From NCBI GenBank assembly GCA_014925825.1, contig JACGCK010000276.1:1-52660 (forward strand): a stretch of 52,660 bases of DNA. The letters run 5' to 3'. The DNA comes from Pholiota molesta (Eukaryota > Basidiomycota > Agaricomycetes > Agaricales > Strophariaceae). A model generated the notes under the pieces. The model was not told where the DNA came from. It saw nothing but the letters and a program-made list of their open reading frames with translations, and made no database searches. Positions 32,390 through 44,800 of the stretch are shown here, in pieces (the first letter of the stretch is position 1; the number at the start of each line of letters is the position of its first letter). Made by a program: the position numbers and the translations under genes.

Positions 32390-34660
32390 CTAATAAGCGC
32401 CCCTCCTCAAGCGCTCATTCTCCAATCGCAGTCTCTGATTCTCCTCCCTCAAATCCCTCAAATCTCCCACATACTCATCCATGAGTGTCCTCAACTCCGT
32501 CTTCCACCCGCGGCCCATCCTCAGTAAATCCAGGTGAAGCCCCATCATCTCCGCCTTGGTGTCCCGCTGATAATCATACATGACATCCTGCACAATCGTG
32601 CGCAGCAGCTCGTGCGCCGACGCACCGCCCCCGACGCCGCTGCCGCTGGCCGCAGGAGAGCCAGATGCGCCGCCGTTCGCCGCGCTGAGGGAGCCGTCCG
32701 ATGCCGGAGACGCGTTCCACGCGTCGACCGAGCCCGATGCGCTGCTCGGGACGGCTCTGGGTACGCCGCGGCGAGGCGAGATCTGCATGGACAAGATGCG
32801 GTTGCGCTCCCGAGCGTCCTCATCATCGCTATCGGCGCCTTCGTCCTCAAACCCGACGGTCTTGCCTTTCCCGTTGACAGTGCCTTTGCCGCGCGGCTGT
32901 CGCTCGTCCTCAGTTCCGGCGCGGATCCAGCGGTCTACTTCGGGCGTGCCGAGGCCAAGTACGCTCATGCCTTTCTTGCGCTGCTTTTGTTCGGGAACGG
33001 GCGTAACTGGTTCGAGGTGTGGGTCCGGAAGGTCAGGCGATGGTGTCATGCTTGCTCGCGTCGCGACTGAGCCTGCTCGTAGTCGCGCCTGGACAGGAGA
33101 TGATTCGAGTGTGGTAGCGGTGGTAGTGGTAGTACGGGAGACTCGGGAGGCAGAGGAAGAAGGCCGAGAGGTAGAGGTGACTGAGCCAGAAGTCACAACG
33201 ATTTCTGGTGAGATGCGCGTCCTTGGAGCTGACGTTGTGCTGGCGGTCGATGCTTTCCGGCTCGAAGGGGCAGACGCAGATGCAATGGCACGGCGGGAAT
33301 TCTCCAAAGGTGGATGTTGCTTCTTGACGGGCGTCGTACCTGGTTTGCCTCGCCGAAGGGCAGCCAGTTCGTCCAATTGACCTGAGAGGAATTAGCTTCT
33401 TCATTGCTGAAAGAAAAAGAAGGACCTACCTGCAAGTTCACGAGGATCGTCACTATTTCCGTGCGGATCTCGTTTCGGAGACAGAATCCTCTTTGTTTCT
33501 GCGGCTGTACGTTTAGATGGAGAAGTAGTAGATACCACTCTGCGGGCGCTAGGTGATGACACCACGCTTGGCTTGCGAGCGGGAGATGGGACGGTTTTCG
33601 ATGTAGGTCGACGAGGAACATCTACGGGAGTTTTCTTAGTCGTAGCTGCTGCCATAGGAGTCTTAGTAAGAGCATTCTTTGACTTTTTCTGAAGGGAAAT
33701 ATAAGCATCATATTTAATGGGCACAAGAAAATCATACCTGGATGCTGATGGTCTGAACTCGGCTGCCAGTTTCGCTAACGTCAATGGACCTGGGTGGTTT
33801 ATCTAGTGCACGAAGATCTACAACTAGTATTTTTCCTGTTTCAGTTCCTAGATAGATGGCCGCTCCCTCTGGCGAAAATCCTAGCGCCGAGAGAGCTACC
33901 TTGACATTGAGGGTGCGGAAGAGTCTATAAAATATTTGAGCTTTGTAGACCAAGCAAGAGATCGCACGCACGCTTTTTCCTTCTCCAGATCAATGAGACC
34001 TACAAATCCCCCGGCCGTTGCGACTGCTACCAAAGTCTTGCTGAATGGACTGCACGCAACCGCTACGATGTCTCCCGTGGTGATGATAGTTTTCATGGGG
34101 CCCGATGGTCGAGTGGTATCAAAGACCATGAGTTGCTTTCCAGCAGCTACTAAGAGTCTTGTGCGAGTATGAGAGTGAAAGGCACATGTACTAATCTCGA
34201 AATTAGCCAACCCTCTCATCACCGTGTGAGATCCGAGAGTCAGATTGTGGACATGAACAGCTCCAGAAGAAGTCGACGCAAGTAGGGTGTTGTCGTTCGA
34301 TAGTGATAATGAGTTGACTGGTCCTTTATGAGTTTCGAATGTTTGGAATATTTGATCCGAGTCAAGAACATGGACCTTGCTTCCTGCGCTGAAGACGACG
34401 GATGTATGGTCTCTCGCAACCATATACGTGATACCTTCTGCGGCCTCGTGGGTATATACATTTCGCAAAGTGTTCGAAGTTGGTTCGTATCTTTGAATTG
34501 TGTGCGCAGCGCTGATATAGAGACATGAATTATCGGGTGACCAAGCGCTAGCCGTTGGTGTATCGAGGAGATCGAGACACGACGGTAGAGATGAGGGTGT
34601 TTGTTTCAAGGTTGCTGGGTCTGCGACGCACAGAGCGTCTGTTGTCGTCGTCGCAAGCAT
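32390..34660 (-). CDS. NEDD1-like WD40 protein (gamma-tubulin complex recruiter)
   Basis: NEDD1 brings the gamma-tubulin ring complex to spindle poles and spindle microtubules. The N-terminal half (34660 to about 33730) is a WD40 propeller: TASAWSPDNSCLYISAAHTI, THKGPVNSLSLSNDNTLLAS, VVDLRALDKPP and similar blades. A Ser/Thr/Pro-rich linker follows. The C-terminus is a predicted coiled coil, DVMYDYQRDTKAEMMGLHLD...LREENQRLRLENERLRRGAY, matching in spacing and character the gamma-tubulin-binding tail of animal NEDD1. Introns near 33911-33972, 33690-33736 and 33374-33432 join in frame. The start at 34658-34660 (MLATTTTDALCVADP) was preferred over an upstream in-frame ATG at 34825 because family members begin near the first blade and a CRE-like site lies between the two. 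Confidence 0.85.
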
Positions 34661-35232
34661 TGAAGAAAAGGGGCGAGTACAACTTTGGCAGCGTTCTCGA
34701 AATTCGCAACCGTTGAACGCGTCAATAGGGACAAATAACACGGGAATGTCACGCGACCGTTCCCAAGTATGTGACGTCACTGATTTTAGTTGTTTATCGC
34801 GTGACCGGTTAACGCTTTCTGTCATTTGCGGGTGCGCTCTGGTGCGCTCAACGTGCGCTGCCCTGGCGCTGCCACCTCACCTGGCTCAAACCAACATCAT
34901 TTCATCAATCCAATCTCACAATGAAACGGCCGCGGATTCCGTCCGAAAATCTCACTGCTTCGCGAAATCCGTAGTCCCCTTGGACTCTGAGGTGGTATAG
35001 GTGGTATAAGTATTTGCTTATCTCACAAAATATTGAAAAAGAGTTGTTTTACGAAGGTTTGATATGTTGCGCTCCATTTTAGAGCTAAGAAGGTTACCAT
35101 GTGCAACGCCCTAGACCTTATATGATACCCATCTGATGCCTATCAGTAGGCGAAAGGGGAGGAAAGGTTGAGCCGTTACTACCAAGCGCTGACTCCAACA
35201 GTGATAGTGTTCCCCTTTTCATTCCCGCCACG
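34661..35232. other. Divergent promoter region, NEDD1-like gene and surface protein B
   Basis: 572 bp between divergent start codons. It contains a perfect CRE-type palindrome (listed separately). The plus-strand open frame at 34713-35000 shows no family features and is not called. Confidence 0.5.
34771..34780. promoter_or_regulatory. CRE/ATF-type palindrome GTGACGTCAC
   Basis: A perfect 10-bp palindrome containing the full bZIP site TGACGTCA, about 110 bp upstream of the NEDD1-like start codon. Fungal ATF/CREB-type bZIP factors bind this sequence. Exact match and promoter position support it; actual use is unknown. Confidence 0.45.
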
Positions 35233-37012
35233 ATGGTCATCTTACGACGTGGGCCTGGTGCTCTTTCTTGGCTGGTTTTTGCTTGGCTTCTCCCCTCTCT
35301 GGTCTTTGCTGGAGTCGTGAACAGGACCATCGATGATTCTTTCGGCGACTCACAGACAGGCTTGCAAGTCACTTACCAGCCAGGAGGGGGGGTGTGGGCG
35401 GACGAGACGTGTTCAGGTTGTGCCATAAAACCAGACGTAGCTCAAGCCTTCAAAGGAACGTATAGCGCCGCAACGTACAACCCAGGCCTTGGTTCTGTAA
35501 ACATAACAATGCAGTTCAATGGTAAGAGTATTTATCGTGTTGTTCTAGAGCGGTACCCTTACCATTTGCGTTGAATAATTTCATCAGGGACAGCAATTTA
35601 TGTATTCTTTATCCTTGCCAATAATCAAGGCGATGGAATCACTACTTTGACGGCGGCCAATTTCACGTTGGACGGAAACGCACCTCAGCTTTTTCAACAT
35701 GCTCCAGATTTGACCACTACCGCCTTTCAATATAACCAGCTGGTATATTCACAAACCAATCTCATCAATGCTCAACACACCCTGGTTGTCTCTACATCGG
35801 GGGTAAATGCAAACATTTATGTGAACTTCGACTATGTCATTTATACGTGAGCACTCTTGGTGATCATTACTTCTCTCCATTGCTGACCTTCCCACTAGCC
35901 ACGATGATACCGACCCTTTGCTGCCCCTCTCAGGAAGTACCGGGACGTCAACAGCCACATCTACGACCCCGACGACTGCCACAACGACAGCTGCTTCCCG
36001 TGGAACGACGACAACTGCTTCCGGTGGCACAAAAACAACTGCAACTTCACCCACATCCGCGAATGACTCAAACAACACATCCAAGGCCTCTAATGTTGGT
36101 CCGATCGCGGGAGGTATTGTCGCTGCAGTCGTGGTCGTGGCGTTGATATTGTTTCTGATTTTCTTCTGTCGCCGTCGCCGAAGAACTAAACTGTCTAATA
36201 CGAGGGAGGGCGAAGGCTATGCCCCACCTCCAATGCTCGACTTGAATGCTGAAAGGGCGCGCCCATCGACATCGACAGTCGTCTCTCCTTTTGTTCTGCC
36301 GGTGGCATCCAGCACAGCTCAGAGCTCTGGAACCCTACAGAAATATGCTTATAAGTCAGTTGACTCCATGGCAAGACCCTCGATGGCTTCTCCACCCAAC
36401 ACAGAGTCGCCAATAACACAATCAGAACTGGACAGCGCTTACGGTGGCTACATAACTCCGGGTACAAGCTCTCATCAGATCTCGTATTTGAGTAATTCAG
36501 CACCTTCCGAATATTCCGATTCAACAAACTTCCGAGGAGGACAGAATCGTGGACCTCTGAGAACTGTGACAAGTGGCGACCATTTATCACCTGGCGAAGA
36601 CTTGATCTCCGCTACTTCTCCACATACACCGCATAGCATCGAAGCCATCAGACTGGCACGCCAACGCGAACTCGACGAGCGTCTCCGAACGGTGCAGCAG
36701 GAGATGGGATACCTCACTTCGGACCTGAGCCACGGAGAGAAAAGCGGCCGGGCTCGATCGATTCGACGTAGGACAGCAAATAGGAATCAACCTGGAGAGG
36801 GCGGTGAAGTGGTGGAGGAGGAAATGAGTATGTCGGATATGAGGGAGCAGCTGTTGTCCATGAGGGAGCAAATCGCCTTCTTGCAAGATCAACAACGTTC
36901 TGCGTGGGCGCAGGGTTTATCGGACGACCCTCCGCCGGGTTACACACCACCCGCCAGGACGTCAGTGAGATATGCAGTACCTCCAGCTATGGCGGCTGTG
37001 TCAGAAAGCTGA
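35233..37012 (+). CDS. Single-pass surface protein B with signal peptide and PPxY tail
   Basis: Same plan as the gene at 25525. Three exons join in frame. A clear signal peptide (residues 1-26, core SWLVFAWLLPSLVFAG) leads to an extracellular beta-rich domain (VVNRTIDDSFGDSQTG, GTYSAATYNPG, ITMQFN, GTAIYVFFILANNQ, NANIYVNFDYVIYT). A Thr-rich, probably O-glycosylated stalk (TSTATSTTPTTATTTAASRG) follows, then the helix IAGGIVAAVVVVALILFLIF and RRRRR on the cytosolic side. The tail has a coiled-coil-like stretch (LRTVQQEMGYL, MREQLLSMREQIAFLQDQQ) and then DDPPPGYTPPA, a PPxY motif near the C-terminus. Ligand and partner unknown. Architecture suggests a cell-surface sensor whose turnover could be ubiquitin-controlled; that part is inference. 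Confidence 0.82.
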
Positions 37013-37442
37013 AGATATCGCTTTCCTTATCCTCCCTACTTACTACTTGAACCAATTCACCTATGTTAGCATACACCACTCCAGCATTGTATAAAACGTG
37101 TTCCATATCCCTCATTTGACGCTTTCCTTTTTTCTTTCTATAATTTATATATTCTCCTTGAATTATTTTCGAGACTCGAAGGCAATAAACTTCTAATCAG
37201 TGCTCGTTGGTATACTTGTGACTGAGGTCCCGAAACTTGTCGCTGGGATCGCGATGTGACAAATGACATGTGACCTGTGACGACAGTTGGCCAGAACGTT
37301 TTGTCGTTGTCCGTTGACGGGCCCGAGACTTACACCACGACCTCTAACTTTCCTCTGATTGTACCATCTTGGCTTGCTGAGAGATTTAACGCATCACTCT
37401 CTATTTAATGACCACTATCTAAACAACTCTTGTTTCTTGAAT
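37013..37442. other. Intergenic region upstream of FAN1
   Basis: 430 bp holding the 3' end of surface protein B and the FAN1 promoter. A cluster of TGTGAC copies is listed separately; nothing else stands out. Confidence 0.5.
37217..37281 (+). repeat. Cluster of four TGTGAC hexamers upstream of FAN1
   Basis: TGTGAC occurs at 37217, 37255, 37269 and 37276, all in the same orientation within 65 bp, ending about 160 bp before the FAN1 start codon. Four copies are far more than chance predicts for 65 bp, so this may be a binding-site array, though no factor is identified. Confidence 0.45.
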
Positions 37443-40400
37443 ATGTCTTCTCCAGCTATCCCGAAGAAACTTATACAACAACTAATATTCGGCGGCGATC
37501 TCACAAGCAAAGAATCTATTGAAGATGACTTTGAGAAGAGGGACGAAAAACGCCGGGAAGGCGGGTGGGGTGATCGCCCTTCCGCCTATGTTACCGTGTT
37601 TGAAGGCGTGTTGCTCTCTATTCCAGATCTCAGAATAAAAATAACACGTAGAATGCGGACAGGCATGGTTGCAACGATTATCGAACACGAACATGGCCTG
37701 CTTTCCGAGCAAGAAATTGCCACTCTCGAGCATTTCAGCAGATTCTCCTGTAAGAAAACCATATATATGCATGCCAATTGCTTATCGTGAGGTCGGATAG
37801 ATAATACGCGATACACCCTCATACGACTTGTTCTTCGTAAGGCGAAGACGTGGCATGCAGTCTCAAGTCTCGAAAGTTTCGAGAAGGAAATCGGGAAAGA
37901 GGGCCTCTCTTCCTCTATCTCTGACCTTTGTAAACCAATCACGCCTGTAACTAAGACAGAGGATAGTGAAACCTGGGTCAAGACTGAGGACGCGCCAGTG
38001 AAGTTAGAAGAAGGTCCAGAAGTAATCGACTTGTCCATGGATTCAGATGAGGATATCAAACCCGATATCAAACCTGACGTCAAACCCGACATAAACCCCG
38101 ACATAGGAGAAGCTTTCGCCAAATATTGGTCCCAAAAAGCGAGCACTTCACAGGCGGCGCCAGCTCCGAGCGCTGCCACCGTAAACCCAGCTCCGAGCAC
38201 GGCCACCGTAGACCCAGTGCAGGCTCTTCTTGAGTCAAAGCTTGGCGAAATGGACCTCAGTTTCTTCTGCGAGGACGAAACTATAATGACCACTAACGAA
38301 ATCTTGTGGAAACTCCCGAACCCCAGCTCCAACTACTGGTCAAGAAGATGAAATGCAAACCAAAGGGCAGCAATGTAAGTGTCAGGATCATTGTGCTTTA
38401 TGACTACCCCTGATGGTCCCTTAGAAATCCGACATGATATTTGCGCTGCTAAATCATGCCTCAACTCAGAGCGTACTCGATTTTGGTACTGGGCGGAATT
38501 CTAAGAAGGGGAAAGCTCCTGCTGATGGCTTACGCCAAACGCAACTTCCATTCCAGTCTGCGAAAAAGTGTACGAAGAAGGTAGAGACTCAACAAGAAAG
38601 GCTGAAAGAAATGGCACTTAAAGCACTGGGTATGTCCACAGTTCATTGACTTTCATTGTATTCATAATTCCTGCAGGCAAATGCATTCGTGTAAATGTCG
38701 ATTTCTTTCGCCTTGTGCGGAGACTCCACATTATCTATTACCGCGAAACCGAACATCCGACGGCGCTATTGCTTCCTTCGCTCTTGACCACTTTCAAGAA
38801 ACGACACTTTACCTCATATACTACAACCCGCAGCACAGATATATGGCCAAACAGAGAAGAGCTTCTCCAATATGAGCTGGCCTTGGAAGTTGAGCAACTC
38901 CTACTAGAAATTCTATATCCGCCTCCAGAGAAAAGTGGAAGAAGGGCAACGAAGACCCCTGCACGAACAAGGGATCAATTCACTACTCCTGTAACTCCCC
39001 GGAAGAAGGGTGCTGCACCGACGCCTTTGAAGACACCTGCGAGCACCTCTAAGTCTAATGTCTCATCAGCAACGCCAAAAAACCCTACGGATGACTACCT
39101 TCCCATCTGGGCGGATGAGAACCTTGAAGAGGATCTGGAGCCGGAAGTCAAGAAAGAAACCAAGATCAAAGAATATTTGGAAAAATGGTTATTTCCCAAG
39201 TGGAAGGAGCACCTTGCTGTACGCACTGTAGAAGACTTGACTGAACTCGCGGATCGGTCGCCGGGACTTGCGCGTTTCGAAACTGGTAAGCGTCATAAGA
39301 CTCCTCTAAGACACTCGCTCATCAACGGTGATAAGGCTACGTGTATACTCGAATGGTATCCAAAGCGATCGCAGCTCTTGGGACGTTGAAGGAGTACAAA
39401 GTAGAACTTGAAGTCATCGAGCACCTGTTATCCCAGCGATTCTGGAGTCGCGGCAAGCGGGGAAAACTTTACGAAAGGAGAGCAGTTATCCTGCGCCATC
39501 TAGCTGGGCAGGCAAACCGCGATGAAAAAGCAGACTGGCTTTGGAAAAATGTTGAAGGATTGAAAGAAGCCCTTTTGGATGCCGATACGGGTATGGGTGC
39601 GTACCATAAACAATATTACATTTTGCTTTCGATGGAACTGAACACACTGTGTATAGTTTATCGCCCTAACCTGATGAAACGGCTATTGGGATTAGAGAAG
39701 CAATTAAAGGTACCGCCGGAAGAGAGATCGCAATGTGCAGCAGAGCTACGTACAGCGAACGTCGTTGAGCTCAAGGCAACCCGAATTCACCCTTTGCTAT
39801 TTGACGCGATGGGCCGCCCAGTCAATGGGAAGGAGAATACACCCGAAGGAGGGTTGCAAGCATTTTTCGGCATTTCGAAAGACTCGACTATTGGTAAAAA
39901 CCCTGACCAAGTAAGCACAAAATTTACTCAAATTTTGTCTGCTACATTCCAAACGTAATCAATCCATAGCCTGAGCCGTCTAAACGGAAGTCAGGAAAGT
40001 CGAGATGGGAAGGGAGAAATGGCCAGGTTGTTGATGTCGAAACTGTCGCACTGGAATACTATGAGGATCAAGGATTCAAAGGGTACGTGGGCTTTACACC
40101 TTCACCACCAATTCCTAACACGTTGCAATTCAGATTTCACTCAGAAACCCGAATCTTAACCACTTTATTTGGTCTGCTATTCTGGGATATCATATTTGCT
40201 GATATACCAGGTGCATTCGAGACTGCTTTTCAATCTGCGCCTCTCGACATGTTCGACGATTCTTTCTATTACGCTCGAAAAGTCCTCATCGATACGCGAC
40301 TGTCAGAGATTCGGGAGGGAACTGCTCGAGAAATCCTTTCACGGCATGACGATATGTACAGAGAGAAGAAGACGTGGTGTTTATGTGTTAGCTGGGACGT

Positions 40401-41057
40401 CTGCAGCAAGGAAGACCTGGTTGAAATTGTTGAGGTACGCTGTTCATATTTTGATTCTCCCCTTCGCCTGACACGGTTCTATAATAGTGTATGAGCGGAG
40501 AGTCTTTGGCAACTATTTGCACTCTATTCTGTCAAGATTATCGAGGACGAAGCAGTGGCGGTCCAGACCTTTTCGTCTGGAATCCTAAAGCACGCACATG
40601 CAAATTTGTTGAAGTCAAAGGTCCAGGAGACACCGCTAGGGAGAATCAAAAGCTTTGGTTTGATTCTCTCCTGCGAGCTGATGTTGACGTTGATCTATGC
40701 AAAGTCATTGATAAAAATACGAAACCTCTCCCTCCACAGTCTCGAAAGCGAAAGGCAGGGACTCCAAGCTCTGCTATACGACGCAAGAAGCCTGCCGAAT
40801 TCGAAAGTCACTCAGAAGAGGAGGACTATGATCAGCTCGACCCTACACCAGAGGAAGACGCAAAACCAATTTTTTCACCAAACGCCTCTCCGTCCAAACG
40901 GCAACGCCTCTGCGACGCGGAACACGCCTGGTCGAAGCACGCGGACGAACTACCTTTCGCTTCCACCTCAGCACTTTCACCTGCCATCAACTCACCTAAA
41001 TTCAGTAGCAAAGCTCCTCAACAACTTGCATCACTCCCGAAGAATGAGCAAGTTTAA
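37443..41057 (+). CDS. FAN1: Fanconi-associated nuclease FAN1-like (VRR-NUC structure-specific nuclease)
   Basis: FAN1 is a nuclear 5' flap endo/exonuclease that helps unhook DNA interstrand crosslinks. The C-terminal VRR-NUC core shows FHSETRILTTLFGLLFWDII, then SGGPDLFVWNP and CKFVEVKGPGDTARENQKLW, the PD-(D/E)xK catalytic pattern (GGPD...EVK) followed by QKLWFD. Before it is the TPR-like region (LEVIEHLLSQRFW, GKLYERRAVILRHL). A SAP-like segment (LQLLVKKMKCKPKGS, KSDMIFALLNHAS) lies at about 38311-38470. The start MSSPAIPKKLIQQLIFGG gives the best N-terminus. One junction near 38240-38310 is unresolved: a CTAAC branch site and CCCCAG acceptor are clear, but no in-phase GT donor joins cleanly. 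The tail after the nuclease (40720-41057) is basic and acidic by turns and atypical. Same strand as its neighbours. Confidence 0.88.
38052..38105 (+). repeat. 12-bp coding repeat in FAN1 (D-I/V-K-P units)
   Basis: Imperfect 12-base units encode DIKPDIKPDVKPDINPDI, an acidic/proline linker between the N-terminal domain and the SAP-like segment. Period and phase are kept, so the protein frame is unaffected by copy number changes. Confidence 0.8.
38160..38213 (+). repeat. 27-bp coding duplication in FAN1
   Basis: Two 27-base units encode PAPSAATVN and PAPSTATVD. They differ at a few bases. Together with the 12-bp repeats this marks a fast-evolving linker. Confidence 0.8.
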
Positions 41058-41821
41058 AGATATTTTCGCCGCTCTGTATATCTTCATCGAACTTTATTTT
41101 TATGCTATTTCCCCCTCGCTATCGAGTTGTATTGATTCTACATCTCAATGCTGTAAAAGGCTTCAATCTACATATACCCACAATTCATACCCTTCTGTAC
41201 TTGTTTTTGCCTATGACAATGTTGTTTGTAAAGTTATTCACCTTTGCCTCTGGCCTGTACACACAGTAGCATGGTCGGGACGTCGGCGTAAGAGGTGGTA
41301 AGTAATCTTGGCCAATTTGATAAGATAACCACCCAAATAACAGGCTTATAAAGAATGCTGACGCGTTGCTGACATGATACCTCATTAATCATTTCGGGAC
41401 GTTGGACCCGGGTCATCCATTCGCTTCCATTCACACTTTGGTCCACGGCTGTTAATCATCTACTTACCGCAGTTTGGATGGCGATGCTGGCTAGCTCATT
41501 GCTATGCAGCGCTCAACAACGACTATAAGGAGCCCATGCCAAGCCCATGCCGAGTTATGCCTTGCGATTCCATATCAAATGAAACCTGAAGACAACTACT
41601 TCCCCTCCGAGATCGGATCTTTTGCCGCGCAACTTCGTCAGAAGTTTGAACATATGCCTATAACTGAACCGTCAAACACACATTCCGGCTTGCTGATTCA
41701 TCGGATTATGACAAAAAAGCTCTTGGGAAAACACGGAGTGCTGGTCGCTCGATTATAGCAGCGCCCATGCTCGTACTCGGAGGCCTTCCTGATCAACCGC
41801 CACGTTCTCCTGGTCTGCCCA
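41058..41821. other. Intergenic region between FAN1 and the flippase gene
   Basis: 764 bp without a supported gene. It includes the FAN1 3' end and the flippase promoter. A short upstream frame ending at 41758 (MTKKLLGKHGVLVARL) might be a 5' leader peptide or missed exon but could not be joined to the flippase frame. Confidence 0.45.
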
Positions 41822-44800
41822 ATGGTCCACTCCGATAGTTTCTCCAAGGTAGGGCATTGGTACGCACGCCTGGCCTCGTTTGATGTCGGAGATCTGTTCA
41901 CACGCAAACGCCCACCTGGACCTCCGAGAACGATATATGTGAACGAACCTTTGCCCGAAGGTTGCTTTGATTCCAAGGGGAAAATACGTCGCGACAATGT
42001 ATATACTTCAAATCAAGTCATTACTTCCAAGTATACTCTCATAACATTCCTTCCTCGAAACCTTTTGGAACAATTTCGTCGAGTTGCAAATCTGTAGGTG
42101 AATTAATCTGGGTGATCGTTTCCTACATTTACCCTTTACCCCTCCAAAAGATTCTTCTTAGGCATCGCAATCTTGCAGTTCTTTCATCAGTTCTCAACCA
42201 TATCCCCAGGAGCTGCCATCCTTCCATTAATCGTTATCTTAGTCGTTACGGCTCTGAAGGACGGATATGAAGACTTCAAGCGCCATCAATCAGACACGGA
42301 GGTCAATTTCAGCAGAGTCCATGTCTTGTCTGCAGAATCTTGGTCCAATCCAAACAGGACGGAGGCAAAGAGCAAGTCATTCCTCTCGACATTCTTCTCC
42401 ACTCGCCCAAAACCAACTTCCTCCAGAAATGCTGTGGAGTACGATTATGAAGATAACAACAGCGATCCAGATGGGCCGGCTAATCCGCACTGGAAAGAAA
42501 CGTACTGGGAAGACCTTCGAGTTGGCGATTTTGTCAAAATCAGCGACAACGAACCGTTTCCGGCAGATATACTCATATGCTCAACGTCCGAGGATGAGAA
42601 CGTCGCATTCGTAGAAACCAAAAACTTAGACGGCGAAACGAACTTGAAGTCTAGGCATGGTGTTGCAGCACTGGCGGGTCTCAACAATGCACGACAGTGT
42701 GCCGATTCTCGAAACCGATTCCGCATTCAATGTGAACGGCCAGATACAGACATGTACCGACTCAACGCAAACGTCACTTCTAATGGTACCGTTTCTGCCG
42801 TGGATATATCACATGTCCTCCTTCGTGGAACTGTGTTGAGAAATACCGGATGGGTCATAGGCGTCGTTCTTTTTACCGGTTTAGATTCGAAAATCCTCAT
42901 GAACTCTGGTGGAACGCCAAGTAAACGGAGTAGGGTTGAGAAGCAAATGGATCCGCAAGTGTATGTCCTTTATCTATATTATTCACTTCAATATGAGATC
43001 TGATATTTTATGACAGCTTTATAAACCTTGGAATGCTGGCGGCCATGGCGGTCGTTTGTGCAATCGTAGATTCTTCGCTGGAAAAGAAATTCTTCCCATT
43101 GGGCGCTCCTTGGCTTTTTTCAGACGACCATTCAGACGATAACCCGAAGATAAATGGGCTGATTACTTGGGCATTTGCTCTTTTGACGTAAGGGCTTTCC
43201 ATCGCTTATTGCGCTCATCTTGACATTTTTCTTCCAGATTTCAGGACATTGTGCCAATCTCACTCTATATATCCATTGAATTCGTTCGCACCTGCCAAGC
43301 CGCATTCATTTACTTCGACTCCGATATTTACTACGAAAAGACAAAGCAAGCTACCAAAGCCAAGTCTTGGAATCTTTCAGACGATTTGGGCCAGATTGAA
43401 TATATATTCTCCGACAAGACGGGTACTTTGACACAGGTATGCTCGTCCTGCCCCGATATTCTTTACTCTAAGCATGTTCTTTTGCAGAATTCGATGGTGT
43501 TCAGGATGTGTTCGATTGCGGGAAGGGCTTATAAAGGAGAAGCTCCATTACAAAAGGAACTTTCCGACGTAAAAGTGTCCTCCGTTGGCGCCATCCCGAT
43601 AGCAGAAGTGGTTGAAGTTGATCTCTGGGCGGCTAACCACGCGAGCAGTAGCCAGAGTAGGTTGGGCGAAGACGCAGAGCTTAACGGAAAGGCTCCAGAT
43701 AGTGATAAGTTCCAAGACTCAAAGCTACTCGAAGATATCGACGAAGCAGCCAAATCGAATTACAACGACCCCAATTCTCGAGGAACATCATTGAATACTT
43801 TCTTCACAGTTCTCTCCTTATGCCATACGGTCCTCGCAGCGACGGATCCCAAGACTGGTGTCATCGAATACAAGGCTCAATCACCCGATGAATCAGCTCT
43901 CGTTCAGGCTGCTGCCGATATGGGCTTCGTCTTTTTGGGCAAGGATAAAGAAATCCTAACTCTTCGCACGCCAAGATCTACTCGTGAGGAAAAATATGAA
44001 CTACTGGAGATTTTGGAGTTCACAAGTGCTCGAAAACGGATGAGCGTGGTCGTTCGCCGCCTGGATGTCGAGACGAATGATTTGCTACTCCTCACAAAGG
44101 GCGCCGACAATGTGATCTTTGAGCGTTTACGCCCAGGGCAGGACAAATTGAAAGAGGACACCGAGAAACACTTAAACGAATTTGCATCTCATGGACTGCG
44201 AACTCTCACATTGGGCTATAAAACCATTTCAAGTGCGATATTTTATTTTTAATCTTATTTTCGGTAGCTCACTGAACGTATTTTTAGTGGCCGATTATGA
44301 ATCATGGAGTACGCGTTATCAGGAAGCTAATGTTTCTTTGGAAAACCGAGAGGACAAGATTGAAGCCGTGTCCAACGAACTGGAGCAAAATCTTTGTCTA
44401 CTAGGCGCCACTGCAATTGAAGACCGTCTCCAAGATGGCGTACCGGAAACCATTGCGGATCTCAAGGCCGCTGGCATCAAGATATGGGTTGCAACAGGGG
44501 ATAAGTTGGAAACAGCGATCGGTCAGTTAGAGTTTGCTCTTGATACACTCCTGTTGACTCAGTCCTTACAATTCCTTAGCTATCGGACGAAGCACGAACC
44601 TTATAACCCCAGAATCCAATATCATTATTGTTCGGGGTGGGGTGCGGCCGGTGCATACCCAAATGAACAACGCCTTCATCCGGTTCTTCCCCGAGTCTGG
44701 AGACCCGTCGATTTCGTCAAATTTTAAAGGAACCGATGGTCAGACTATCCCCTTGCAGAGGATCAACACTGGGGTTTCTCTAGTCGGTGTTGACAACGGC

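Noticed and set aside
33896..34825. NEDD1-like start at 34825
   Set aside because: The extra 55 residues do not resemble the first WD40 blade, and they cover a CRE-type promoter palindrome.
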